Positions 43,784 to 56,270 of a DNA stretch of 64,000 nucleotides are shown in pieces. A program made the position numbers and the translations under genes. The stretch lies in assembly GCA_033239125.1 (NCBI GenBank), contig BSWB01000008.1, forward strand, positions 4,804,001 to 4,868,000. Direction: 5' to 3'. Each line of letters starts with the position of its first letter. The first letter of the stretch is position 1. The stretch is from Fagopyrum homotropicum. Lineage: Eukaryota > Streptophyta > Magnoliopsida > Caryophyllales > Polygonaceae. Below the pieces are notes generated by a model that was given only the letters and a program-made list of their open reading frames with translations, ran no database searches and had not been told where the DNA came from.

Positions 43784-46700
43784 GTTTTTTTTTGCAGCCA
43801 GTTAGGGTTTGTCGCCCTTGCACCACATCACCTCCCACCAGTATGCCTGCTAACTGATGCATGTTAATTCATAGAAAGAATGGTATGCCTACTTACATGT
43901 CAAGACATGTTTTCACTACAAAACATAGTTCAAAACACTCCATAGAGAGTGTATCACACCCACAACCTCCCTATAAACCCTTCAAGGGTACATAACCAAT
44001 AAATAAACAAGATATAGCTAAACACAGCCCCAACAACAGCTCCTATACCCCATGCAACGGGTCACCTACATAATCCGGAAAAGGTTCATGCATCAAGCGG
44101 AAGATATGCACTTTGACCAAGCGAATAATCACACAAGTTGGTAACCGAATCCCTTAAAAAAATAAGGCTATTTCGGCTGTACCAAATAAAGTATATTGTT
44201 ATGACAAGAGCAAAGACCATCGGTGAAACCTTCTTATCCCTTCTACGTGTACGCCTTCTAAGCCAACGAAGCGTCAGGTCCAACGTGCCCAAACCCGATG
44301 CCATGCCGAAAGTTCGTCTAACTTCTCACCAATCCTCACAAGAATACCTACATCTAAATAAAAGGTTCTCATGTGACTCAACCTCTCTTCGACATAGGCG
44401 GGAGACCGGATCAATGTCCACGAACAACATCCTATCCTGGGTAGGTAAACGTTTGAGCGTTGCCATCAAAGCAATGCAAGCATGCCTCGGTGTCACCCTT
44501 GAGTCCCATATGATCCTATGCCATGGAGCAACCTCTCCTTTCTTCCAAATAAGGTTATATACTTTTGTGACTTTAAACCTACCTACAGGTGACAACAAGC
44601 TTATACCCTCATCAAAACTCATGTTCTCATCCCACTTGCTCTTCATAGTATCTCATCCACTTAGGATTGCCTTGATCAACGGTGAATCTCTCCGACGAGG
44701 CATCCAATCTTGCGGCTCAGTCACCGACGGGTACCGATGGTGAACCCATTTAACCCATAGGCTTTCCCTTCCTTCATGTATATGTGCATAATGTTTACAC
44801 ATAAAAGCCATATTCCAAGCCTTTAAATCCAACAGACCTAATCCTCCTTCACTCTTGGGCTTACATATCTTCTCCCATGCCACCCGCGGCCTAGCCCAAA
44901 GAAACAGGCGACATAGACGGATAATTCGATCCAAAACCACCCCAGGAACCAGGAGCATGGATAACCAAAAGCTGTGTATCCCTTGAATAACCGAAGAGAT
45001 TAGCTCCACCCAGCCAGCGTACGACAAATGCCTCTTGTTCCATGCCGTAATTTGCTTTTTTATCTTGTTAATCAACGGTGTATACTCTGCAGCATGCAAT
45101 AAATGAGGAGCCATAGGAATTCCCAGGTATCTAAACGGAAAGCCCCCCATATTAAAACCTGTAGTTGCCTTGAGCTCATCCACTTCATCTTTTGGAATCG
45201 AAGCCACAAACATTGAAGACTTTGCTAGGCTTACCCTTAGAACACTGATCTCACCAAACCGTGTTACACTTTGCATCAAAATCCCAACAGACTCCTTGTC
45301 CCCTCTACAGAAAAGAACAATGTCATCTGCATAAGCAAGGTGAGCAATGCGAAGCTCTCTACAATGTTGATGAAATTGAAACTCTGTGCTAGCTGTATTC
45401 ATCTTTAACAAGCGTGAGAACATCTCGACACAACAAACGATCAGGATAGGTGATAAAGGATCCCCTTGGAGAAGCCCTCGCTTCCTCACAAAAAACCCAT
45501 GAACTTCCCTATTAATTTTGATGGAGTATAATGCCGACGTTACATACTCCATTATCTAGGCAACTAACTTTAAGGGGAAATCAAGCCTCTCAAGAGCCCA
45601 GAGGAGAAAGCTCCAAGAGACCGTATCATACGCCTTCGTTAAATAAATATTAAAGAAGCATCTTCGTGTATCTCGTTTCACATTATAACTTCTTAACAGT
45701 TCTTGGGAAAGGAACACATTATCCGACAGCAGCCTTCCTGGTACAAAAGCAGCTTAGGCCGGATCAATTAGGTAAGGCAAGAACGGACTAACACGCTTGG
45801 TCATGATCTTCGAAATGATCTTGTAGATAACATTACAGCATGATATCAGACGAAAATGCTCAACTCTCGAAGGATTCTCTATCTTCAAGACAAGAGAGGC
45901 GATTGTATGGTTAATCTGTGACAATAGTTTACCATTGGTGAAAAATTATTTCACAGCTACGCAAACCTCACTCCCAACCACATTCCATGCTGTTTTGAAG
46001 AAACACAAGGTATACCCATCTGGACCCGGTGCCTTTTCCTCCTCAATATCCCATAGGGCCTCCTTAATCTCTTGGTTTGACACAGCACGTAACAAACCCT
46101 CTCTATCAACATCCTTAACCTGAGGTCCAATAGCTAACTCACCATCCTGGGGAATATCAACTTCCTCAGCACTGCCAAAAAGTCCTGGGTAGAAGCTCAA
46201 AAACTCCTGTACCACCTCATTATTAGATCGTGTCATCTCACCATTTGAACGGTTTATAGCTGCAACATGATATCTTGCCCCCTAGCCTTCATAAGTCCAT
46301 GATAGTACCGTGTAGAACGATCACCTTTCAACAAAAATTTGGACTTGGCCTGTTGTTATAGAAAGCTAAATTCTGCCTCCCCTAACCTATCCATCTTTGC
46401 TTTTGCCTGACGCATAAGATCTCGTTTACTATTAGACAGAGGATCCAATTGAAGTTCCTCCAAAGCCCGACCATATGCCACTGTAGCTTCCTTTGCCCTC
46501 TCCGAAACGTGTGCAAAATGCAAGTTGTTAAGGTTGCGAAGAGGAGCCTTCATACTCTTTAACAAAGCGCATAACCTAAATTGATATGTATCCCGAAGGT
46601 GGCATACCCATCGCTCCTTTACCACATCTAAAAACCTGTCATGCCTTGCCCACATATTGTAAGACTTGAAACTCCTCCTATGTTCATTAACAAGCCGATG

Positions 46701-46975
46701 AAGATGAGCAATTGAGGGTTTGTGATCCGAATATTGCCATTTATCCGCAAAGCTTGCCCTACAACGTATGCCATGGTCAAGCCAATCACCATTCACCATA
46801 ACTCTATCAATCTTACTCCAAATAGTGCCATTTGACCATGTAAACTTGTTAGCAGCATTGTAAGGTACATCAACCAAGCCCAAGTCCTGACACACCTCAT
46901 AAAACGGGCGACACTCATACAATTTAACCCGTGCACCATTGATTCTCTCATCTTGGTAAAGCACTTTATTGAAGT
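43784..46975 (-). pseudogene. L1-type LINE, ORF2, interrupted by the copia element
   Basis: On the minus strand the domain order is endonuclease end (46964-46356: FTWSNGTIWSKIDRVMVN and a SDHKP motif), RT fingers (46236-45946: KAPGPDGY), and RT palm and thumb (45552-44653: RGLLQGDPLSPIL, AYADDIVLFC, RYLGIPMA). The zinc-binding domain follows (44646-44326: WHRIIWDSRVTPRHACIALMA, C and H residues near the end), then a C-terminal tail (to 44086). A 3' UTR and an A-run (T-run at 43784-43793) complete it. Stops and frameshifts separate the pieces. The copia LTR begins at 46976, inside the endonuclease sequence, just before its FNKVLYQDE motif; the 5' part should lie beyond the copia insertion. Confidence 0.9.
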
Positions 46976-48229
46976 TGGAAACTCCACCTTGATTATAAAG
47001 TTATATAGGTGTTGATGATGGAAAACTTAAACACAAATGAAGTAGTTTGATACACTAACCAATGAACTGTTGTTTATATATCGAGTTGCTTGGTTTTTGG
47101 TATGGTGGTTTGGAGTATTCAAAGTGCAGGTTTTGCAAGAGACTTCAAAGGACCTTGGAAGAGTTTTAAAGACAAGGAGTTTAGAGTATTCAAACGACGA
47201 AGGCCTTGAAATGAGTTCCAAGGGAACGAAGAAAGTCAAGGGCGCACGTTCAAAGATTTCACATCACTAAGAAGATCTTCCGCAAGAGATTTGCTCAAAC
47301 AAAAAGATATGATCAAGTGAAGATCTCAACCGGCCATCAAAGAATATCTTTCAAAGATCCTTAACCGAAAAGAAAGAAGATTCTCTCCTCTTGATTTGAA
47401 GACTGTTACAACAAATATGATAAGATCAAGGAGCGAGAGATCAACGTGTTCTCAAGAGATGAAGATCCACAACGTCTATCTCATCTCAACCAAGAAGCGA
47501 TCTTCATGGAGAAGAAGAGTGATCTCCAAACGGTTATCTTTCCAACGGCTAGAAGACTTCTCCATAGAAGATTATAAATGAAGATGGCGATTGAAGTACA
47601 ACGCGCACAAGCTTACACGGAAAATCCATAGTCTTCAAGCGATCCAAAATTATCTTCATTCGATTAATAGTTTTTCTTTCTCTCTTTTTCTTAAAAGTTT
47701 TATCCCCTAGAGAGAGATAAACTCGAGAGCTCCATTGACATATCTAAAGAGTGTTATACTCGAGTATGTGTTACTCTACAAAGTAACTAGGCTATTATAG
47801 CAAGGTGAAGAGTTGGAGCTAGATCGTAGCATTGGCTACAGTGAGAGAAGAAGGGGATTTCTTCTAGTTTGTACCTATGACTCTTTGAAGCTGATAATAG
47901 ATAGTTAGATCCTAAAGCTATACCCTAGGACGGAGAGTAGGCTATTTAGAGACGAACTTCGTAAACATATCCTTGTGTCGATCTTTTACATTCCGCACTA
48001 TATCTTGTTTATTGTGACTAACTTTGTTTTGTAGGAGTTCAAAGTCAAGGCCCTTGAAAGTTGTTTCAAAGCCCTTGAAATCAAAGTTTCACAAAGAACT
48101 CAGATCGACATCTAGGCCTTTGAAATTGGTTTCAAGGCCTTGAGATTGGTTTTGCGAAAAGTTCCCATACTCTATTCAACTCTCCTTCTAGAGTATCTTT
48201 ATCCTTTATATTCACCTAAGGGTTCTTCA
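46976..48229 (+). mobile_element. 5' LTR of copia (Sirevirus-like) element, 1254 bp
   Basis: Begins TGGAAACTCCACC and ends GGGTTCTTCA, two bases before the primer binding site. The 3' LTR at 55226 starts TGAAAACTCCACC and matches over its 224 surviving bases. A TATA box candidate TTTATATATC lies at 47073. Copies of the dyad TTCAAGGCCTTGAA and variants occur at 47200, 48044, 48064, 48113 and 48130. The left target-site copy would be GAAGT (46971-46975). Confidence 0.9.
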
Positions 48230-48231
48230 AT

Positions 48232-48243
48232 TGGTATCAGTGC
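48232..48243 (+). other. Primer binding site of copia element
   Basis: TGGTATCAGTGC, one change from the Met-tRNA complement, lies two bases after the LTR. Confidence 0.88.
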
Positions 48244-48284
48244 TAGACTCACATATATTGATTTAACCATCAGTGAGACTAATC

Positions 48285-49128
48285 ATGAATCCTGTAGGTG
48301 ATGGAGGAATTGCTCAAGGAAGATCCTCATCTCGACCACCACTCTTCTGTGGCAACAACTTTGTTCATTGGAGAGCACTCATGCTAATGTTCATTATTGA
48401 TCATGATATGGAACTATGGAGCATTATTCAGAATGGCCCCAAAGTCCCAACTACAACAGTTGAAGGTGTCCAAGTCCCAAAGAAGTTGACTTCACACAAG
48501 CTGACCTGAACAGTGTATCAAAGAACTACAAAGCAATGAACCTACTCTACTGCGGATTACATGCCAATGAATTCAACCGCATCTCATCATGCAAGAGTGC
48601 AAAGGAAATATGGGACAAACTCGTTGTCACTTACGAAGGAACAAGTCAAGTCAAGGAAACAAAGATTAACATCTTTCTCAGACAATACGAGCTATTCAAG
48701 ATGAATCCAAATAAAACAGTCAAGGAAATATTCACAAGATTCACTGAGATCGTGAACAACTTGGACTCACTAGGAAAGATCTTCACAAATGAAGAGAAAG
48801 TTAGGAAGGTTCTAAGGAGCTTACCTAAAGCTAAGTGGGGACCAAACATGACTGCCATCGAAGAAGCTCAGAATCTCTCAACTCTTCCTCTTGATGGCCT
48901 CCTTGGAAAACTCATCACACATGAAATGGTTCTTGGTGAAGAAGATGGAGAGCTCCCATCCAACTCCAAGAATTTGACATTAAAATCAAGAAGGGATGAA
49001 CTACCATCAGACGAGGAAGATAGTGATGATGATGATGATGATGAAGATGCAATTGCCATGATCTCTAAGGGTCTCGCGATGATTCTCAAGTTAAAGAAAC
49101 AATCTGCTAACAATAGAGAATATCCATG
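48285..49128 (+). pseudogene. Copia gag (UBN2/DUF4219 type), frameshifted
   Basis: Starts MNPVGDGGIAQ with FCGNNFVHWRALMLMF, the usual N-terminal motif of copia gag. A frameshift near 48480 moves it to the frame at 48536-49128, which contains LHANEFNRISSCKSAKEIWD, FLRQYELFKM and ITHEMVLGEE. The end is highly acidic (SDDDDDDEDA). The product would form the particle core. The zinc knuckle comes in the next frame, after a stop at 49128. Confidence 0.88.
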
Positions 49129-49165
49129 AACATCAAAACCCCGAGGTAAGTTTTCTAACGATAAC

Positions 49166-50110
49166 AAGAAAACTAGCGTGCTGACTTGTTTTGAATGTGG
49201 TGAAACAAATCATCTTGTGAAGGATTGTCCACAAAAGAAGAGGACCAACTTCAAGAAAAATGATCGAAAGAAGAAAGCTATGGTTGCTTCATGGAGTGAT
49301 TCAGAATCATCAAATGAATCAGAAGACGAAAAAGAACAAGCAAACTTGTGTCTCATGGCCGATCATGAAGAAGATTCACATCTATATGTTGACAATGTGG
49401 CAAGTACAATTATGTCCCAACCTGAATCTAACCTAAAACAATTCCTTAAAGATATTATCATATGTGATAAGGAACATAGAATAAGGATAAATTATTTAAA
49501 AGAAAAGCTACTTGAACAAGAAAACCAACTAAGTGAGATGTCTTTGGAAATTGAAAATCTTAACACAGAAAAAGTGGACCTTGATGACAATATCAAGGCC
49601 TTGGAATCGGAAAATGAGATTCTCAAGGACAACCTCTCTTCTCTTCATCGAAACTATATCGATCTAGAGAAAGAGAAAGTTGATCTAACTTTGATGTGTC
49701 AAAACCAGAAGGATGCACTTGTTAAGTTTACTCGTTCAAAAGCTAATCTTGAGAGAATGATGGGTGAACAACAGTCATCCCTTATCAAAAATGGTATATA
49801 TTATCATAGGATCTAACCTAGAAAACCTACTACCACTTTTGTCAAAGCCAAAGGAAGTATTCATATGCCTACTTGCTTTTACTGTTGTAAAAAGGGTCAT
49901 GTTAAACCTACATGTCCATATAGAAGAAATGATCCTTATATTATTAGAAACACCTATCCTTTATGTTTAAGGAAACAAGTCAAACAAATCTGGGTTCCTA
50001 AAGGTACTAGACCACCAAACATGATCGAACCTGAATGTGGAGCAAAATATGCCATTTGGTCGACCCGGAAAGGTCGATGTTCGCTATTTTGCAGGATATC
50101 ACCAAGGTAA
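49166..50110 (+). pseudogene. Copia gag C-terminus: two CCHC knuckles and coiled coil
   Basis: CFECGETNHLVKDC (49187-49228) is a CCHC zinc knuckle. It is followed by about 180 residues of strong heptad character (LEIENLNTEKVDLDDNIKAL) to a stop at 49814. In another frame, CFYCCKKGHVKPTC (49874-49915) is a second CCHC motif, followed by VKQIWVPKG (about 49979). A long coiled coil after the first knuckle and a second knuckle further on are usual in the Sirevirus/Maximus lineage. Frames are broken twice. Confidence 0.8.
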
Positions 50111-50189
50111 AGGAGTGGAAAAAGCTCTTTATTCTCAGATTTAAAGAAGCAATCATCTGGAACCATTAAGCTTGGTGGTAAAGGAAAGT

Positions 50190-51631
50190 GTGACATTATT
50201 GGCATTCGTAAAATATGTTATAATTCATCTAACTTCATTGATGATGTATATTTGGTTGATGGTTTGAAGTATAATCTGCTTAGCATCTCTCAAGTATGCA
50301 ATAAAGGCAACAAAATTTTGTTTAATTCAGAAAAATGTGAAGTTCAAGACAAAAAGACGGGTGAAGTTGTGCTTACTGCTCCTAGATGTAACAATGTTTA
50401 TTCTATGAGTACTAACCAAGTTTCAGGAACCAAGCTAAAATGTCTAAAGGCCTTGACCGATGATCCAAGGCTTTGACATAAAAGACTTGGTTACGTAAGC
50501 ATGCACACAATGCAGAAGCTACTTACAAAAGATTTGGTATGAGGTTTGCCAAACCTAAACTTCAAGGTAGATGAACTATGTAAGGCTTGTACACAAGGTA
50601 AACAAACAAGAGGTTCATTCAAACCTAAGAAAGTTGTAAGTTCTTCTCGACCCATTGAACTCTTACATATGGATCTTTGTGGACCTATGCGTGTCAAATC
50701 TCCCAGAGGCAAGCAGTATATCCTTGTGATTGTGGATGATTTCTCTCGTTTCACATGGATTTCTTTTCTACGAGAAAAATCTGAAGCATTATTTGAGTTT
50801 TCAAAATTATGTAAGGAGTTACAAACGTTGAAAAACATACCAATTGTTTCTATAAGAAGTGATCATGGTAAAGAATTTGATCAACTAAAGTTTGATTTGT
50901 CTAGGACGATGCTTTTAGAAAATAGTTTGCCAAAAAGTTTTTGGACTGAAGTAGTAAACACTACAAATTATATTTTGAATAGATGTTTAATTTGCCCTAT
51001 TTTGAAAAAGACTCCTTATGAACTCTTCAAAGGAAGAAAACCAAATATTTTATATTTCAAACCTTTTGGATGTACTTGCTTTGTTCATAACAATGGCAAA
51101 GATAACCTTGAGAAATTTGATGCACGTAGTGATGAAGCAATATTCATTGGATATGCTTCAAATAGCAAAGCCTATCGTGTCTATAACAAACGTACCAAAA
51201 TTGTTGAGGAAAGTATCCATGTTATTTTTGATGAAAGCAATGATGGTACTTTGAGTGAGAGTTTTGCAGATCTAAATCTGAATCAACGAGAAGATGACAA
51301 TTCAGATGAAGATGAAGATCCTAAAGATCAAGAAAAGAATATGCAAGAAAAGATTCAAGATACCGAAGAAAACCCTCAAAGCTTTGAATCACACCTTCAA
51401 GACCTTGAAACAGAAAACTGCGATGTCAGAACTCCGGCTCAAGGGCTTGAAACTCAAATTCAAGGCCTTGAGATAGGATCCAAGGGCAATATATCAACGG
51501 TACTTGAATCTAGTCAAGCATATGAGGCTCAACCTTTAGGATCTGCTCCATCTTACAAACGAAGAAAATTTCAACACTCTTCATACCATCCACAAGAGAG
51601 TGTGATCTCAGATCCAAACGTTGGAGTATAA
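50190..51631 (+). pseudogene. Copia protease end and integrase, catalytic core deleted
   Basis: Protease-to-integrase spacer motifs (DGLKYNLLSISQVC at 50252) precede a GAG-pre-integrase HKRLGY motif. Stops are at 50474-50476 and near 50538. The integrase shows LHMDLCGPMRVKSPRGKQY and the second acidic residue in SIRSDHGKEF. At 50890-50905 the sequence jumps from the region after this motif directly to LSRTMLLENSLPKSFW. About 35 residues, including the stretch that carries the catalytic Glu, are missing. GRKPNILYFKPFGC and the linker to RT follow. The linker (51376-51472) contains four copies of the TTCAAGGCCTTGAA-like dyad, translated as repeated QGLE/QDLE. Confidence 0.88.
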
Positions 51632-53216
51632 ACTCGATCTAATGTGAATAATCTATGTGCTTTCTCCGCGTTCGTGTCTCTTATCGAGCCAAAGAATTAT
51701 GTTCAAGCTCTTCAAGAACCCGATTGGATCATTGCCATGCAAAACAAACTAAATGAGTTTGAGAGAAATAAGGTTTGGACTCTTACTTCAAAACCAAATC
51801 ATCAATCTGTCATCGGCACGAAATGGGTTTTTCTAAATAAGTTGGATGAAAGTGGCAAGGTCATACGACATAAAGCACGACTTCTAGCACAAGACTATAA
51901 CCAAGAAGAAGGTATTGATTATGAGGAGACTTTTGCTCCGGTTGTCAGGTTAGAAGCCATACGTATGCTACTTGCATTTGCATCTTTTATGAGCATAAAA
52001 CTTTTTCAAATGGATGTAAAATGTGCTTTTCTAAATGGCTTCTTGGAAGAAGAAGTCTACGTTGCTCAACCTCATGGTTTTGAAAATGATGAATTTCCGG
52101 ATCACGTTTTTAAATTGGATAATGCTCTTTATGGGCTTAAGCAAGCTCCTCGAGCTTGGTATGAAAGATTGTCCAAATATCTTCTTGACAACAAATTCAA
52201 AATAGGTTTGATTGATAAAACTTTATTTATCAAAACCTGAGGCAACAATATATTAGTAGTACAAATCTATTTTGATGATATATTATTCGGTACTACAAAT
52301 GATTCCCTTTGTAAGGAATTTTCAGATATTATGTGTAGAGAATTTGAAATGAGTTTAATGGGTGAGCTAAATTTCTTTCTTGGACTTCAAGTTACACAAA
52401 CAAAGAAAGGAATTTTTCTCAATCAAAGCAAGTATACTAAGGACTTGCTTAAGAAGTACAAAATTGGATCAATCTAAGGTCACAAAGACTCCTATGAGTT
52501 TAACACTTTCGCTTGACCATGACAAGGATGGCAAAAGTGTAGTAAAAAAAAGAGTATCGAGGTATGATCGGTTCATTGTTTTATTTAACTGCTAGTCGAC
52601 CAGACATTATGTTTAGTGTGTGCAAGATTTCAAGCTGATCCTAAAGAGTCACACTTGATAGCTGTGAAAAGAATTTTTCGGTATCTCAATGACACTAAGG
52701 ATCTAGGGTTATGGTACCCACACCAAAGCTCGTTTCACCTTGTTGGCTATTCAGATGCAGACTTTGTAGGTGATATGGTCGATAGGAAAAGCACCTCTGG
52801 ATGTTGCCAATTCTTAGGGTCATCCCTAATCAGTTGGCACTCCAAGAAGCAAATTTTTGTTTCCCTATCCACAACCGAAGCTGAATATATAGCTGCGGGA
52901 GCTTGTTGTGCACAAGTTCTATGGATTGCTCAATAACTTCGTGATCTTGGCTTTGACTTGAAAGGTATTCCTATAAAATGTGATAATACTAGTGCTATTT
53001 CTATAACCAAAAATCCTGTGCAGCATTCAAGGACTAAGCATATTAATGTAAGACATCATTTCATACGTGATCATGTTGAGAAAGGTGATGTTTGGATCTC
53101 TTTTATATCTACTAACTTGTAGCTTGCAAATATTCTTACCATGCCTCTTCATGAGGTACAATTTAATTTTATTAGATTGAAGCTTGGTATGTTGAACAAG
53201 GAAGCATTAACGTAGG
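51632..53216 (+). pseudogene. Copia reverse transcriptase and RNase H
   Basis: RT motifs run from WVFLNKLDESGKVIRHKARL and QMDVKCAFLNGFLEEEVY through LYGLKQAPRAWYE to a stop at 52238. They resume with YFDDILFG (52270-52293), where the usual Val of the catalytic box is Phe. A frameshift near 52470 precedes RNase H, in which YSDADFVGD, DRKSTSGCCQF and STTEAEYIAAG (52738-52895) give the acidic residues. A stop at 52934 is followed by the C-terminal tail to 53216. At least four lesions make it inactive. Confidence 0.9.
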
Positions 53217-53263
53217 GGGAGTAAATCATTTTATTTGTTCCTACGTATGCAGCCCAATTAATG

Positions 53264-53302
53264 TTTTCAAGGGCCTTGAAAGGCAATTCAAGGGCCTTGA
53301 AA
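53264..53302 (+). repeat. Paired TTCAAGGGCCTTGAA dyads after pol
   Basis: TTCAAGGGCCTTGAA at 53266 and again at 53287, in the untranslated gap between pol and the extra ORF. Confidence 0.9.
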
Positions 53303-53585
53303 CATGCTTTAAGGGTAAATTAAAAATTACGGATCTATTTAAGAATTAATATCTCTTAGATATTTTAATTCTTAAATTATCTTTTTGGGTTCTTTTGTTT
53401 AAGAATTGAAAAAGATTTGTTGAGTTTTTATTGGAATTTTATTTGGTCTTTTAAAGACTTGATTTTCTCAAAATCTTGTTATTATTTGCATTTAAAAAGG
53501 ACCAGTTTTTCCTATCTTTTTCATTCTTCTCTTTCACAGAAACCCTTTTTCAAAAGCCCTTTGTTTTCTATCTCAAACATCACCC

Positions 53586-54981
53586 ATGGAAACCAGAAGC
53601 AAGAAATCCGCTCCTCAAGCTCCCAAAAAGAAATTTGTTCAGAGCTCCTCAATTGCAAAGGAAGAAATTCTTTCTGAGGATTTGGACATTACTCAGACAA
53701 CTGGTCTTCCCACATCGTGGTTCATCAATTTTCAAGCTTCAGGATCTTGGCTTGATGGTTTTCACAATCGACCGTTCTGTATGTGCGATCTGGTGGACAC
53801 TGAATTTCTCGAAACCCTTCAGATCCCGTGCATAAACGAGCTCAAAAGTTCGATAATTTGGAAAATTCTAAGCCATGGAGATTTTGCTTTTCCACGGCTC
53901 ACGAGGATGTTCTATGTCAATCTCATCTCAAAAAGGGACAAAGGAATTATCACTCTTGAATCGTCAGTGAAAGGTACTCCGATTTCGCTCACTTCTTCTG
54001 TTTTAAGTGAGATCTTTGGAATTCCTACAGATATTATGTTCAATTATCCTTCACAATCAGAGAGTGTTCGTATTGCTAAGGAGAAGTTTCTAGTTCCAAA
54101 TTCAACCTCACACCAACTTACTCATACCTCTCTAACCTTAGATGCTAAAATAGTGTTTACCATTCTGGTTCGATGTGTTTTTCCTCGTGCAAACTCAAGA
54201 GAATTGCTGACTGACCAATCCCCAGAACTAATTCATCTGATTATGTCTGAGTTAGACATAGATGTACCTAATCTTATTCTCAACCATATGATACATTCTG
54301 TCAACTCTAAGCGATCCATTCCTATTCCTTATGGAAACCTACTGCCTAAGATCTTTGATTATTTCAAAATTGACACATCCTCTGAAGATCGACAATCAAT
54401 TTCTGGTTAGATTGTTGAGCACTACTTAGAAAGATTGGGGATTGAGAAGACTCTCGCAGGCACATGGACTTTAAGAGGGAAAGGAGCTACTCCAATTCCA
54501 ACTCAAGAGGCTCAAACATCTCCTACTCATACTCCAGAAATCAGGTTAGAAGGTTGTGAAAAAGAAATGGTATGTTTGAATCGTGAATTATCTGATTTTC
54601 AGTTTGATACTAAGAGAAGAATGGATGCAAATTTTGAGTTGCTATCTACCATAAATGCTAAAGTCAATGAAATGTATTTGATGAATGCTCTTACTCTGAC
54701 TACTATAGGAAGTATTTTGCCCATGCCTGAAGATGTAGCTCAACATACTCAAGAGAAAGTTGAAAATGTGCCGATGAATTGCAAACGGCGTTTACAAAAT
54801 AAATCTATTTTGTATCCAACTCATGTTGAGCCAACCTTTCCGCCAGTAGTTGAATATGAAGTGGTTAAGCAATGAAGAGCTGAAGAAAAGAAATGACGTT
54901 TAGCAGCTGAAATGGATGATTGGAGCCATAAGAAATCTTCGTCTAAAGTAAAAAGGCGGTTCTATGAGGAGGATTGAGTTT
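53586..54981 (+). pseudogene. Extra ORF between pol and 3' LTR (plant transposon-protein-like)
   Basis: METRSKKSAPQAPKKKF starts a 274-codon frame ending in a TAG at 54408-54410, and the frame continues downstream (EHYLERLGIEKTL). The body (FYVNLISKRDKGIITLESS, SSVLSEIFGIPTD, HTSLTLDAKIVFTIL) resembles the 'putative plant transposon protein' domain found as an accessory ORF in plant LTR elements. The C-terminal part (to about 54875, then stops) is weakly coiled and ends in a basic segment. No signal peptide or clear membrane segment is visible, so I do not call it an envelope protein. The first stop looks like a single-base change. Confidence 0.65.
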
Positions 54982-55084
54982 GATGTTTGAGGGAACTGAC
55001 TTGTTTTGTGCTTTTGTGGAAATACTTTTGGGTTGTAATGTTTTAAAACTCCTGTGCTTTAACTATTTTTCTCCCTTGTTGAAA

Positions 55085-55225
55085 GACAAAGGGGGAGAAA
55101 TGAATGTGATCCGACATTCGATATTCTTCATTATGCATTTTAGGTTTTGATAGTCATATATGCATCGCTAACCTTACAAATGCCGGTACGAAAACATTTG
55201 TGTTGTCTTCCATCAAGGGGGAGGT
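55085..55225 (+). other. Polypurine tracts before the copia 3' LTR
   Basis: AAAGGGGGAGAAATG near 55088 and AAGGGGGAGG near 55215-55224. Repeated polypurine tracts ahead of the 3' LTR are a known Sirevirus feature. Confidence 0.7.
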
Positions 55226-55449
55226 TGAAAACTCCACCTTTATTATAAAGTTATACAAGTGTTGATGATGGAAGACTTAAATACAAATGAAGAAGTTTAA
55301 TACACTAACCAATGAATTGTTGTTTATATATCGAGTTGCTTGGTTTGGTATGGTGGCTTGGAGTTTCAAAGTGCAGGTTTTGCAAGAGACTACAAAGGAC
55401 CTTGGAAGAGTTTGAAAGGCAAGGAGTTTGGAGTATTCAAACGACAAAG
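55226..55449 (+). mobile_element. 3' LTR of the copia element, first 224 bp
   Basis: Matches the start of the 5' LTR up to CAAACGAC(A/G)AAG and is then cut by the Athila-type LTR at 55452. The rest of this LTR should reappear beyond the Athila insertion, outside the window. Confidence 0.9.
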
Positions 55450-56160
55450 ACTGACTAAAGGTATTTCTATGGTCGTCTATACCCAATCAAAAGTAAATCC
55501 CGACTTAGCACTAAGAACAAGTATAGTGATTAAGTAAGGGTCGAACCCAAGAGAGTTAAGGTGTTTTAGATGCAATTATCTACACTAGGTTGATTCTAAG
55601 CATGCAATTGCTACTTTGGTGCGTTCCTTTTTATAAATTCTTAAGTAATCTCCCGTCTCGATCATACATATGTGTTGAGCCAACCGACATCGACACAACT
55701 TAACTTATTAAAGTTCCGTAAATCTACAAGAATAAATAACAAGTTAGCATTCAAACAAAGACTAAGGGATATAAAGAGAAGATTAAAACCGTTAAACTTA
55801 TCTTTATATTTGTGTTCCTTTTATTTAAGTAATTACAACCCGTTATTACTTACAGTTGCTACTAGATTAAAGACCCGAACCCGGAAACTGTTAATCCTAG
55901 TTGTTTACATGCACTTTAGAACCTAAGGTGATCAATCTCAAGTAATAGTTAACATGCAATTAAACAATGGAGATCAAGGAAACACAAAGCATTACTGAAT
56001 AAAAACTTATATTAAAAAGAACTTACAACCAAAGTAACAAAGCAACTTCAAACCAACCCAATGTAGCAAGGGAGTTAGCAACTCATTACAATGGAAAGAA
56101 TCAAGTCTAAAATAGATTTTGTGGGGAAAAGTATGGATGATCCTAGTAATCAGACATGGA

Positions 56161-56170
56161 CTATTTATAC
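56161..56170 (-). promoter_or_regulatory. TATA box of Athila 1 LTR
   Basis: Minus strand GTATAAATAG, about 590 bp from the LTR start and 100 bp below the dyad cluster. Confidence 0.65.
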
Positions 56171-56270
56171 TACATAAGACACTTAATTAGGAGTAAATAG
56201 CCGGCCTAAAACAGCCACCTTAAATGCCATAAAGGTGGTGTAAACAACCGAAGTAAAGCTTCTGGCGTTA

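Noticed and set aside
53586..54410. Calling the copia accessory ORF an envelope gene
   Set aside because: No signal peptide, transmembrane segment or fusion-like motif is visible.
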